From Gammaproteobacteria bacterium (GTDB lineage: Bacteria; Pseudomonadota; Gammaproteobacteria; Steroidobacterales; Woeseiaceae), in contig QNFK01000117.1 of NCBI GenBank assembly GCA_003645495.1, forward strand, positions 1 to 6,297: a DNA stretch of 6,297 bases, in the 5' to 3' direction. The position numbers and the translations under genes are program-made. Below the pieces are notes generated by a model, which was not told the origin of the DNA, ran no database searches, and worked only from the letters and a program-made list of their open reading frames with translations. This document shows positions 1-5,168 of this stretch, in pieces. Each line of letters starts with the position of its first letter. Positions within the stretch are counted from its first letter, which is position 1.

Positions 1-75
1 AGCCAGGTTCATCAGTTTCGCTACCGTGTCATCAGTACTGGTATCTCGCATGCCTTGCTCTTTATCATTGCTCAT
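1..75 (-). CDS. Probable anti-sigma / FecR-like protein, N-terminal 25 residues only (runs off the left edge)
   Basis: An ATG at 75-73 on the minus strand opens a frame with no stop to the window edge: 25 codons, starting MSNDKEQG and ending AKLMNLA. The start lies 40 bases downstream of the sigma gene's stop on the same strand, with a weak purine-rich stretch (TGAAGA) just upstream of the ATG, so the two are probably co-transcribed. The visible part is polar and charged with no membrane segment. The ending LMNLA resembles the 'LLRLAGPR' beginning of many FecR-domain or anti-sigma proteins encoded next to ECF sigma factors; that is a family-level resemblance over a few residues. Position directly after an ECF sigma gene is the stronger argument. 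If correct, the full protein would hold the sigma factor inactive until an envelope signal is sensed. Too little is visible to identify a domain, so the product is inferred. Confidence 0.6.
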   Translation of the reverse strand, partial: MSNDKEQGMRDTSTDDTVAKLMNLA

Positions 76-115
76 AATCTTCAAACGTCAGTCACTTTTC
101 GTACCTGTCCAAACT

Positions 116-727
116 TTAGTCCAGCAAGAAGTCTGGTTCGAAGTCCCAAAGTGATCTGAATGCCTCCTTACATGCAGCACGGGCGCGGCTAAGTACGGAC
201 TCCGCTGCCTTGGTGCTGATATCGAGTTGTTCGCCAATTTCATCGACACTGCAACCGCGGATGTATTTCAATTCAAGGGCGGTTGCATATTTAGCTGGCA
301 GGTATTCGAGTGTTAATCGAACAAAGCGCGCCAACTCCTCCTGAGTTCGGTTTTTCTCTGGTGTGTCCGTGTCGACAGTTATCGATTCCAGAGCGGCTCG
401 AATCGCCGGATGGTCCTCCAAAGGCACAGTCTGACTTTCCTGTATTCCTCTCTGCCTGTAAGTTGCCACCATTTCATTGCGGCATATCTGACAAAGCCAT
501 GTGAAGAGCAACGCTTCGCCGCGAAAGCTGCCCATTTTCTGTACCACGCGGCACATCGTCCGCTGCACAATCTCTTCCGCGAGGTCAGCGTCACCGTTTA
601 CGCGTGCCAGCGTGAAACGGAACAAACGTGGGAAGTACTCGCGAAAGAACTCCTCGAACGCGGGCTCATCACCGCCGGCGACGCGTTTCGCCAGTGCCCG
701 ATCAATTTTCAGTTGAGAGAAATTCAC
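116..727 (-). CDS. ECF-family RNA polymerase sigma factor (sigma-70 family, regions 2 and 4)
   Basis: The 203-residue product directs RNA polymerase to a small set of promoters, usually in response to envelope or oxidative stress. Sigma region 2 spans about residues 24-94; its core (GDADLAEEIVQRT, then FTWLCQICRNEMVATYRQRG) is the typical ECF -10-recognition helix set. Region 4 spans about 137-190, with the sequence LEYLPAKYATALELKYIRG followed by the helix-turn-helix around 159-183 (SVDEIGEQLDIST, then ESVLSRARA). No region 1 or 3 is present, as expected for ECF sigmas. The start is GTG at 727-725; an in-frame TGA lies four codons upstream, so no longer start is possible. A short GAG upstream is the only ribosome-binding signal. 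The gene sits 33 bases below a promoter (761-789) whose motif recurs before two other transcription units in this window, which suggests autoregulation. A probable anti-sigma gene follows 40 bases downstream. The family is certain; the ECF subgroup and the inducing signal are not known to me. Confidence 0.95.
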   Translation of the reverse strand: MNFSQLKIDRALAKRVAGGDEPAFEEFFREYFPRLFRFTLARVNGDADLAEEIVQRTMCRVVQKMGSFRGEALLFTWLCQICRNEMVATYRQRGIQESQTVPLEDHPAIRAALESITVDTDTPEKNRTQEELARFVRLTLEYLPAKYATALELKYIRGCSVDEIGEQLDISTKAAESVLSRARAACKEAFRSLWDFEPDFLLD

Positions 728-760
728 ATTCGAGGCTCAAAATTTGATTCAACACAACCC

Positions 761-789
761 GTTAGACGCGCTTCAGGGGATAATCCTTC
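761..789 (-). promoter_or_regulatory. Predicted ECF promoter P1 for the sigma gene (autoregulation)
   Basis: On the minus strand, GAAGGATT (789-782) is followed by 13 bases and then CGTCTAAC (768-761). CGTCTAAC fits the GTC/TCTAA-type -10 element seen at many ECF promoters, and GAAGGATT is at the right distance to be the -35. A T-rich run (TTTTTCTGCAAC) precedes it. The -10 ends 33 bases before the GTG start of the sigma gene. The same two blocks with the same spacing occur at 1629-1657 (minus) and 2838-2866 (plus). The motif is seen directly; recognition by this particular sigma factor is inferred. Confidence 0.75.
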
Positions 790-862
790 GCTGTTGCAGA
801 AAAAGTTGTCAAAAACGAAAATTTTGTCGATGAAATCAGTTTACTCGTCCGCAGCTAATTTG

Positions 863-1624
863 CTAATCGGCACCTTTGATCTGTGCGTATAGGAAGCCAA
901 CCTCTGGTTCATTGCGAGTCTTGTCAGCCGCGTAAAAATCGTTAATGGCAGAGCTCAAAGCAAGATTGTTGACGAGAGCATCGCTGGACACCGCAATGGT
1001 ACCGGCGTTGACCGGGTGATTATCCAGCGTCGAGCGGATGAGGCCCAGGCAAAGAATCAGGAGGACCGGAGTAACCAGTATTGACGGCACGACTCCGGTC
1101 GGCCGAATTGGTGTTACGAGCCGGCCAATCTGCCGTGAATTGACCAGGGTAACTGTGATGACGAATAGCACAGCAAAAACAATGGGCGGTTTGTATGCCG
1201 TCCAAAGCATGGCACCTACGTCGCGTGGGTGAACAAGGTATTCAAGAAACAGGATATTCGGGCGACTGTCGAACTGGTCGACGAAGGACGGTGTGCTGCA
1301 CTCCATGAGTACGATGACGAGCAATGCGGCGGGCAGGCAAACTTTGAGTAGCCCTCGCCAGGCAGGCACGAGGAAACGGTTCGATGCAAGAATAGGAAAA
1401 AATAGCACCGGGATGCTTAGCATAAGCCCGAGCAATACCAGATCAATTTTCAATCCCTGGAAAAAAACAGAACCGAGCATGTCGGCATCGACGATGCGTT
1501 GCCACTGCCAGGCTACAAAGATAATGCGGCACACGGTCAGCGTAAGTAACATTCGCCAGCCGAAAGAGAAGAGTGGCCGCAGGGCGATCGTCAGTTTTGT
1601 GGCGGTACTTAAATTATTTTCCAT
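863..1624 (-). CDS. Truncated LTA-synthase/sulfatase-family membrane protein: five-helix membrane part without the catalytic domain
   Basis: The 253-residue protein from ATG 1624 has five predicted membrane helices (about 20-41, 56-79, 90-108, 146-162, 180-197), the membrane topology of LtaS/MdoB-type phosphoglycerol transferases. Family-like stretches follow: ECSTPSFVDQFDSRPN and FLEYLVHPRDV near 108-136, then RSTLDNHPVN and SSDALVNNLALSS near 197-225, the segment that normally leads into the extracellular sulfatase-fold domain. Full members are about 600-650 residues; this one stops at a TAG 28 residues after LALSS. The nucleophile-bearing catalytic domain is absent, and none of the frames I followed through 728-862 resembles it. 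A longer start at 1693 (276 residues) has a plausible ribosome site (AAGGG, five bases from the ATG), but the ECF-type promoter at 1629-1657 lies inside that extension, so I prefer 1624. It could be a remnant or a deliberately non-catalytic membrane protein. It is not evidence of lipoteichoic acid synthesis. Confidence 0.8.
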   Translation of the reverse strand: MENNLSTATKLTIALRPLFSFGWRMLLTLTVCRIIFVAWQWQRIVDADMLGSVFFQGLKIDLVLLGLMLSIPVLFFPILASNRFLVPAWRGLLKVCLPAALLVIVLMECSTPSFVDQFDSRPNILFLEYLVHPRDVGAMLWTAYKPPIVFAVLFVITVTLVNSRQIGRLVTPIRPTGVVPSILVTPVLLILCLGLIRSTLDNHPVNAGTIAVSSDALVNNLALSSAINDFYAADKTRNEPEVGFLYAQIKGAD

Positions 1625-1628
1625 GCTG

Positions 1629-1657
1629 GTTAGAAGCGTGAGATAGAAAAATCCTTC
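1629..1657 (-). promoter_or_regulatory. Predicted ECF promoter P2 for the sulfatase-like membrane gene
   Basis: On the minus strand, GAAGGATT (1657-1650), 13 bases, then CTTCTAAC (1636-1629). The 12-mer CAGCGAAGGATT is identical to that in P1, the spacer length is the same, and a T run (TTTTTTGCAG) again precedes the -35. The -10 block ends only four bases before the ATG at 1624, so transcription would begin at or within a few bases of the start codon, giving a leaderless or nearly leaderless message. It lies inside the longer possible reading frame that starts at 1693. The motif is seen; its activity is inferred. Confidence 0.7.
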
Positions 1658-1701
1658 GCTGCAAAAAAGGCGGGATGGGAATCGCCATGACATTTACACC
1701 C

Positions 1702-1730
1702 TTGCGTGCAGGTCGAAATAATGTGATACC
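1702..1730 (+). promoter_or_regulatory. Possible sigma-70 promoter of the MgtE gene
   Basis: TTGCGT (1702-1707) is followed after 17 bases by GATACC (1725-1730), preceded by TG at 1722-1723 in extended -10 position. It lies 32 bases upstream of the MgtE start in the divergent intergenic region. The -10 match is poor, so this is only a candidate. No ECF-type motif like those at P1-P3 points in this direction. Confidence 0.3.
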
Positions 1731-1762
1731 TACCTGACATTCCACTGCAGGACCGGGCGATC

Positions 1763-2749
1763 ATGGCAACCGAAGCTTTACAGAGCGTAGACATTGAGCG
1801 GGACACAGCCGCATCACATATGGTCACCCGCATTCCACGGGCCACTGCCGCCACATCCGTCAGTGACGTCATCGAATCACTTCGCGGCAAGAAATTCGAA
1901 TGCGCGGATACGGTATTTGTGACTGATGCTGCGGACCGATTGGAAGGGATAGTGCGGATAAATGATCTTTTCGCAGACAGTGAGCGCCTGATTGGCGAGA
2001 TCATGGAGCCGAAACATGAGGCTGTCCACTGCGAGGACGATCAGGAGCAGATCGCCGTGCTGGCGATGCAGCTGGAGATGATCGCGGTTCCGGTGGTGGA
2101 CAGCGATGCAAGGCTGGTCGGTGCAGTCCCGCCCGAGGCATTGTTCAGAATTCTGCGTGCCGAGCACATGGAGGACCTGCAACGGCTGGCGGGTATTGCG
2201 CCCCACGAGCTAGGGCCGGTCGTTGCCCTGAATGCGCCCTTGCTGGACAGGTTCCGCCGCCGGATCCCCTGGCTGATTTTCGGTTTGTTCGCATCATCTG
2301 TCATCACATTGGTCATGGCAAGGTTCGAACAATCGCTGTCGGCGAATATGGCGGTCGCATTCTTTGTGCCGGCGCTCGTCTACATCGCAGGAGCGATAGG
2401 GACCCAGGCTGTTTCAGTGGCTGTTCGTGGCTTGTCGGCAGAGGACGTTTCCATCAAAGGGCTACTGCGTGACGAACTCGTGATTGGACTGGCGATTGGC
2501 GCAACGCTCGGCCTGATCTCTTCTATTATGGTTTTTGTCGCTTTCGGCGACAGCTCGTTGTCGTTGGCCGTCGGTCTCGCGGTGCTTGGCGGCGGTGCGA
2601 TATCAGCCACGGTTGGTTTTGGTTTGCCGTGGGTTTTCAAAAATCTCGGCTCTGATCCCGCGCTGGGAAGTGGCCCTGTTTGTACCATTATCCAGGATGT
2701 GGCCAGCCTGCTGATTTACTTCGGCCTGGTCAGCGTTCTCGTGATTTGA
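1763..2749 (+). CDS. mgtE: MgtE-type magnesium transporter, short form (CBS pair plus membrane domain, no MgtE N domain)
   Basis: The 328-residue inner-membrane protein is a predicted Mg2+ channel/transporter. Residues about 17-80 and 81-145 form two CBS domains (ending in EHMEDLQRLAGI, the linker helix seen before the MgtE membrane part). Five membrane helices follow at about 168-187, 195-222, 237-261, 265-292 and 303-327. The second holds GAIGTQAVSVAVRGL, matching the family's GNAGSQ...RGL segment. The last holds DPALGSGPVCTIIQDVASL; its Asp312 lines up with the pore Asp432 of Thermus MgtE. Full-length MgtE is about 450 residues and carries an N domain of roughly 130 residues that helps gate the pore; here the protein begins almost directly with CBS1. 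The ATG has an AGGA ten bases upstream. It is divergent from the ECF-controlled membrane gene and seems independently transcribed. No M-box-like leader fits in the short 5' region. Family assignment is firm; Mg2+ versus another divalent ion is inferred. Confidence 0.92.
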   Translation: MATEALQSVDIERDTAASHMVTRIPRATAATSVSDVIESLRGKKFECADTVFVTDAADRLEGIVRINDLFADSERLIGEIMEPKHEAVHCEDDQEQIAVLAMQLEMIAVPVVDSDARLVGAVPPEALFRILRAEHMEDLQRLAGIAPHELGPVVALNAPLLDRFRRRIPWLIFGLFASSVITLVMARFEQSLSANMAVAFFVPALVYIAGAIGTQAVSVAVRGLSAEDVSIKGLLRDELVIGLAIGATLGLISSIMVFVAFGDSSLSLAVGLAVLGGGAISATVGFGLPWVFKNLGSDPALGSGPVCTIIQDVASLLIYFGLVSVLVI

Positions 2750-2837
2750 ATTTCTATTAAGCAGTGGCTTTCCTCCTGCCCGTTGGGGCCTGATCGCCAG
2801 CCATATTTCACGACTTCCAAAAAAACTGAAAATAGCC

Positions 2838-2866
2838 GAAGGATTTTCTGCGAACGGGCGTCTTAC
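2838..2866 (+). promoter_or_regulatory. Predicted ECF promoter P3 for the thioredoxin-DUF4266-DUF3570 operon
   Basis: GAAGGATT (2838-2845), 13 bases, then CGTCTTAC (2859-2866). The -35 block is identical to P1 and P2 and the spacer is the same length; the -10 differs by one base from P1. A run of seven A (2819-2825) sits upstream, as an A/T-rich run does at P1 and P2. The -10 ends 41 bases before the ATG at 2908, leaving room for a leader with a good ribosome-binding site (AAGGAAG, 2896-2902). Control by the ECF sigma encoded at 116-727 is inferred from the shared motif. Confidence 0.75.
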
Positions 2867-2907
2867 ACCATCGGAAAGGAACAAATTCGCCTGAAAAGGA
2901 AGTCATT

Positions 2908-3396
2908 ATGCACCTGCCTGGAAATACTCGTTTTCTACTAACTCTTTGTTTAATAGTCATTTTTTCGACAGCTGTGAACGCTGCCGATGAGCCGGAATTA
3001 ATCGATCTGACTGCTCACAAGGGCAAGGTCGTTATCGTCGATTTCTGGGCATCCTGGTGTGTCCCGTGCCGACGATCATTCCCGTGGCTGAATGAAATGC
3101 AGGCCAAATATGCAGATCAGGGCCTGGTTATCATTGGCGTCAACGAGGATACCTCTGAGGAAGAGGTCGCAGGCTTCCTGGCTGACTATCCGGCGCGCTT
3201 CGAAATCGTCCGGGACAATGAAGGATCACTGGCGACCGAATTCGGCGTCGTGGCAATGCCGAGTTCCTACATCATTGGTCGTGATGGGAAAATTGTGACC
3301 CGGCATCTTGGTTTTAAAACCAAACTGATGGATGAATATGAAGCTACGATCCAGGAAATTTTGACAGCAGCACCGCAAGTTGCCGCGTCCAGATAA
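2908..3396 (+). CDS. Exported TlpA/ResA-type thioredoxin-fold protein
   Basis: The 162-residue product has a signal peptide (charged start, hydrophobic residues about 9-22, then VNA-A near 23-26), so the fold is periplasmic. The thioredoxin domain covers about 31-150: the active site WCVPC has Cys51 and Cys54, preceded by VIVDFWAS, and Pro118 in VVAMPSS is the cis-proline that packs against it. The segment GLVIIGVNEDTSEEEVAGFL is typical of TlpA/ResA/AhpC-like members rather than of cytoplasmic thioredoxin. Such proteins reduce or exchange disulfides in exported proteins. It is the first gene of a tight operon: the next start is 12 bases after its stop, and its stop codon overlaps that gene's ribosome site. 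An ECF-type promoter lies 41 bases upstream. Its natural substrate is unknown; the Cys-containing DUF4266 lipoprotein encoded next is an obvious candidate, which is inference only. Confidence 0.93.
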   Translation: MHLPGNTRFLLTLCLIVIFSTAVNAADEPELIDLTAHKGKVVIVDFWASWCVPCRRSFPWLNEMQAKYADQGLVIIGVNEDTSEEEVAGFLADYPARFEIVRDNEGSLATEFGVVAMPSSYIIGRDGKIVTRHLGFKTKLMDEYEATIQEILTAAPQVAASR

Positions 3397-3408
3397 GGAA
3401 AACGAAAC

Positions 3409-3645
3409 GTGTCAAACAAAAAACTATATTCAATGAAACTTATTTTTTGCGTACCGGCTTTGCTGGCGATTTCAGCCTGTAGTTCGCTCGGTGTCGAGCC
3501 CTGGGAACGGGACGTACTTGCAAAGGATGAGATGCAGCTCGTAACAGATCCGATCGAAGCCGCTACCGACGATCATATTTATTTCAGTAAAGAGGCCTCG
3601 AGTGGCGGTCGCGGATTCGGTGGTGGCGGTTGTGGCTGTAATTAA
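3409..3645 (+). CDS. DUF4266-family small lipoprotein with Gly/Cys C-terminal tail
   Basis: The 78-residue protein begins with a lipoprotein signal peptide: basic start, hydrophobic LIFCVPALLAI, and the lipobox ISAC with Cys24 as the predicted lipid-modified residue. The mature part is about 55 residues. It contains the family stretch PWERDVLAKDEM (31-42) and ends in a glycine-rich tail with GGGGCGCN as the last eight residues (Cys75 and Cys77). This fits DUF4266, a family without an established function that I recognise by these two motifs. The start is GTG at 3409, eight bases after AAGGAA (3395-3400); the later ATG at codon 9 has no ribosome site. It lies between a periplasmic thioredoxin gene and a DUF3570 gene in one transcription unit. 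The residue after lipobox Cys is Ser, so outer-membrane sorting is expected. The two tail cysteines could bind metal, form a disulfide handled by the thioredoxin, or be modified; none of this is shown. Confidence 0.88.
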   Translation: MSNKKLYSMKLIFCVPALLAISACSSLGVEPWERDVLAKDEMQLVTDPIEAATDDHIYFSKEASSGGRGFGGGGCGCN

Positions 3646-3664
3646 TCAGAAGGAAGGGAATCCA

Positions 3665-4975
3665 GTGATAAAGAAGAAGCCCAAGTCAGTTTCGAAGGCG
3701 CTTGCAACGGCAACCTGCGCGTTGCTCGGCACGACGGCCATGCCGGTCCAGGCTCAGGAGGAACCTGCCTGGGAATTCAATACGGCGTTGCTCTACTACG
3801 GTGAAGATGACGACCGTGTTCAGGACGTAAGTATTGCCTTACTGGCACGTCGATTGTTTGCCGACGACAAAATACTGACGCTTGGTCTTACTGTTGATTC
3901 TTTGACGGGCGCGACGCCGGTCGGTGCAGCACCGTTGGATGTTGTGCAAACAATTACGCGTCCATCTGGCAACTCAACATATGATGTTGCACCAGATACG
4001 CTGCCACTCGACGATACGTTTCTGGATACGCGCTACGCGTTTAACGCAAGCTGGCAGCAACCTCTGGGGCGCCTGTATAACGGTAATGTGGGCATAAGCT
4101 TTTCCAAAGAATATGACTACGTACATAGCGGCGTAAACGCCGGAATTAGCCGGGATTTCAACAAGAAGAATACGACAGTCAGTTTGGGCTTCGCGCTGTC
4201 GAAGGATGATATTGAGCCGATTGGCGGGACGCCCATGGCGTTGACGCCGATGCTCGATGTTGGGGACCTCTCCAATCGACTTGGGAATGAGACCAAGGAT
4301 GTTGTTGACCTGCTGTTCGGCGTCACCCAGGTGATCAGCAGGAATCTGCTGGTGCAGGTGAATTATTCATACAGCGACTCGAGTGGGTATCTGAGTGATC
4401 CGTTCAAGATATTGAGTGTCGTCGATCCGATTACCGGCGACACATTACCCAGAGTACCTACGCCTGGCGTAGACGGTCCGTCGCATCAGTTTCTTTTCGA
4501 AGGTCGGCCGGATGAACGGGTAAAACACAGCCTGTACACGCAAGCCAAGTACTATATGAGCGGCAAAGTGCTGGATATTTCCTATCGGTATATGACCGAT
4601 GACTGGGATATCGATTCGTATACTGTTGACGCCAGATTGAAATTCCCGATTGGAAATTCCAGTTATATAGAACCGCACGTGCGCTTTTACACGCAAACAG
4701 AGGCGAATTTTTATCGGGCGACTTTGTCTGCCGGAGAACCGCTGCCGATGTTCGCGTCGGCGGATTACCGCCTGGGCAATTTCGATGCGCTTACGGCTGG
4801 CGCCAAATATGGCTGGAAGACTGGTTCGGGTCACGACATAAGTTTCCGGCTTGAATACTACATGCAGGATGGCGATGTTCCGTCAGGCCAGCTTATTGGC
4901 AATCAGCTACAGCGAGATATGTATCCGGGCCTTAACGCCATCATCTTCAACTTTAGTTATGGTTTTGGATTGTGA
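3665..4975 (+). CDS. DUF3570-family protein, predicted outer-membrane beta-barrel
   Basis: The chosen start is GTG at 3665, giving 436 residues. It has a strong purine-rich ribosome site (AAGGAAGGG, 3650-3658) and yields a clean signal peptide: KKKPK, a hydrophobic stretch, then VQA-QEEP near residues 29-33. The frame is open further upstream to 3602, but that part overlaps the DUF4266 tail and would bury the signal peptide. The mature chain has no hydrophobic helix and many short alternating strands rich in Tyr and Phe (for example KHSLYTQAKYYMSG, LDISYRYMTDDWDIDS, YIEPHVRFYTQTEANFY), ending in NFSYGFGL, a barrel-like last strand. Length and motifs agree with DUF3570 (usually about 400-440 residues), a family of unknown function that commonly lies beside DUF4266. 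It begins 19 bases after DUF4266 and ends the operon. A barrel is predicted from strand pattern; a pore or receptor role is not established. Confidence 0.88.
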   Translation: MIKKKPKSVSKALATATCALLGTTAMPVQAQEEPAWEFNTALLYYGEDDDRVQDVSIALLARRLFADDKILTLGLTVDSLTGATPVGAAPLDVVQTITRPSGNSTYDVAPDTLPLDDTFLDTRYAFNASWQQPLGRLYNGNVGISFSKEYDYVHSGVNAGISRDFNKKNTTVSLGFALSKDDIEPIGGTPMALTPMLDVGDLSNRLGNETKDVVDLLFGVTQVISRNLLVQVNYSYSDSSGYLSDPFKILSVVDPITGDTLPRVPTPGVDGPSHQFLFEGRPDERVKHSLYTQAKYYMSGKVLDISYRYMTDDWDIDSYTVDARLKFPIGNSSYIEPHVRFYTQTEANFYRATLSAGEPLPMFASADYRLGNFDALTAGAKYGWKTGSGHDISFRLEYYMQDGDVPSGQLIGNQLQRDMYPGLNAIIFNFSYGFGL

Positions 4976-5035
4976 TGAACGGGCTGCGAACCAAGCAGTT
5001 GCACGGCGCTGGCAGGATTCAAATAATAGAAAATT

Positions 5036-5096
5036 AGTAGGAGCGATGTAGTCGCGATTCCTTTCCCCCCCACTCACGGCTACGTCGTTCCTGCAC
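5036..5096. repeat. REP-like palindrome with an inverted, degenerate second copy (REPIN/BIME-like)
   Basis: The left unit begins AGTAGGAGCGATGTAG at 5036 and folds as AGGA-GCGA, loop TGTAG, TCGC-(GAT bulge)-TCCT (5039-5062), the classic REP shape. The right unit (5077-5096), read on the other strand, is GTGCAGGAACGACGTAGCCG and aligns with the left unit over most of its length. The two face each other across about 14 bases that include a C run. GTAGGAGCGA is a common REP head in Pseudomonas and relatives. The element lies about 60 bases beyond the DUF3570 stop and may protect or end that operon's transcript. Only this one copy is visible in the window, so repetition in the genome is assumed. 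Confidence 0.65.
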
Positions 5097-5117
5097 TTTC
5101 CACAGCGAATTACACAC

Positions 5118-5131
5118 GTTCAATATTGAAC
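5118..5131. promoter_or_regulatory. Perfect 14-bp palindrome, candidate operator upstream of the DUF3179 gene
   Basis: GTTCAATATTGAAC is a perfect inverted repeat of two 7-base arms with no spacer, 37 bases before the DUF3179 start. It has no T run after it, so it is not a terminator. Its right arm contains TTGAAC, which could serve as a weak -35 (next hexamer TTGTTT after 17 bases). A dimeric repressor binding here would cover such a promoter. No regulator gene is adjacent, so the binding protein is unknown. Confidence 0.4.
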
Positions 5132-5168
5132 CTGCGGAACCGGGACGCTTGTTTGTGGTCCCATTTGT

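Noticed and set aside
728..862. Frameshifted continuation of the sulfatase-like gene (catalytic domain in another frame).
   Set aside because: The in-frame sequence after the TAG meets a second stop within ten codons, and 135 bases cannot hold a domain of several hundred residues. The region instead holds promoter P1.
410..892. 160-codon open frame on the plus strand opposite the ECF sigma gene.
   Set aside because: No recognisable domain; it lies antisense to a clear sigma-70 family gene and across its promoter. It is an antisense shadow.
863..1624. Evidence for lipoteichoic acid synthesis.
   Set aside because: The protein only resembles the membrane part of a broad sulfatase/phosphoglycerol transferase family also found in Gram-negative bacteria, and it lacks the catalytic domain.
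1731..1762. Mg2+-sensing leader (M-box riboswitch) for the MgtE gene.
   Set aside because: Only a few tens of bases are available between the likely promoter and the ATG, far too short for an M-box.
2750..2837. Rho-independent terminator after the MgtE gene.
   Set aside because: Only short, imperfect pairings (for example TGGCT with AGCCA far apart) and no hairpin followed by a T run. The later A run belongs to the upstream part of promoter P3.
3602..3664. Upstream extension of the DUF3570 reading frame to an ATG at 3602.
   Set aside because: It overlaps the DUF4266 coding end, reads as a low-complexity Val/Ala shadow of the Gly-rich tail, has no ribosome site, and would bury the signal peptide. 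GTG at 3665 has a strong ribosome site.
4851..5051. Small plus-strand open frame running from the end of DUF3570 into the REP-like repeat.
   Set aside because: It overlaps the barrel gene in another frame, has no ribosome site or protein-like character, and its end is made of repeat sequence.
5136..5160. GGAACC - 16 bases - GTC, resembling a textbook RpoE/ECF promoter upstream of DUF3179.
   Set aside because: The -10 side reads GTCCCA with no TAA/TGA part, the start would fall almost on the ATG, and the motif differs from the three matching copies P1-P3. Probably chance.
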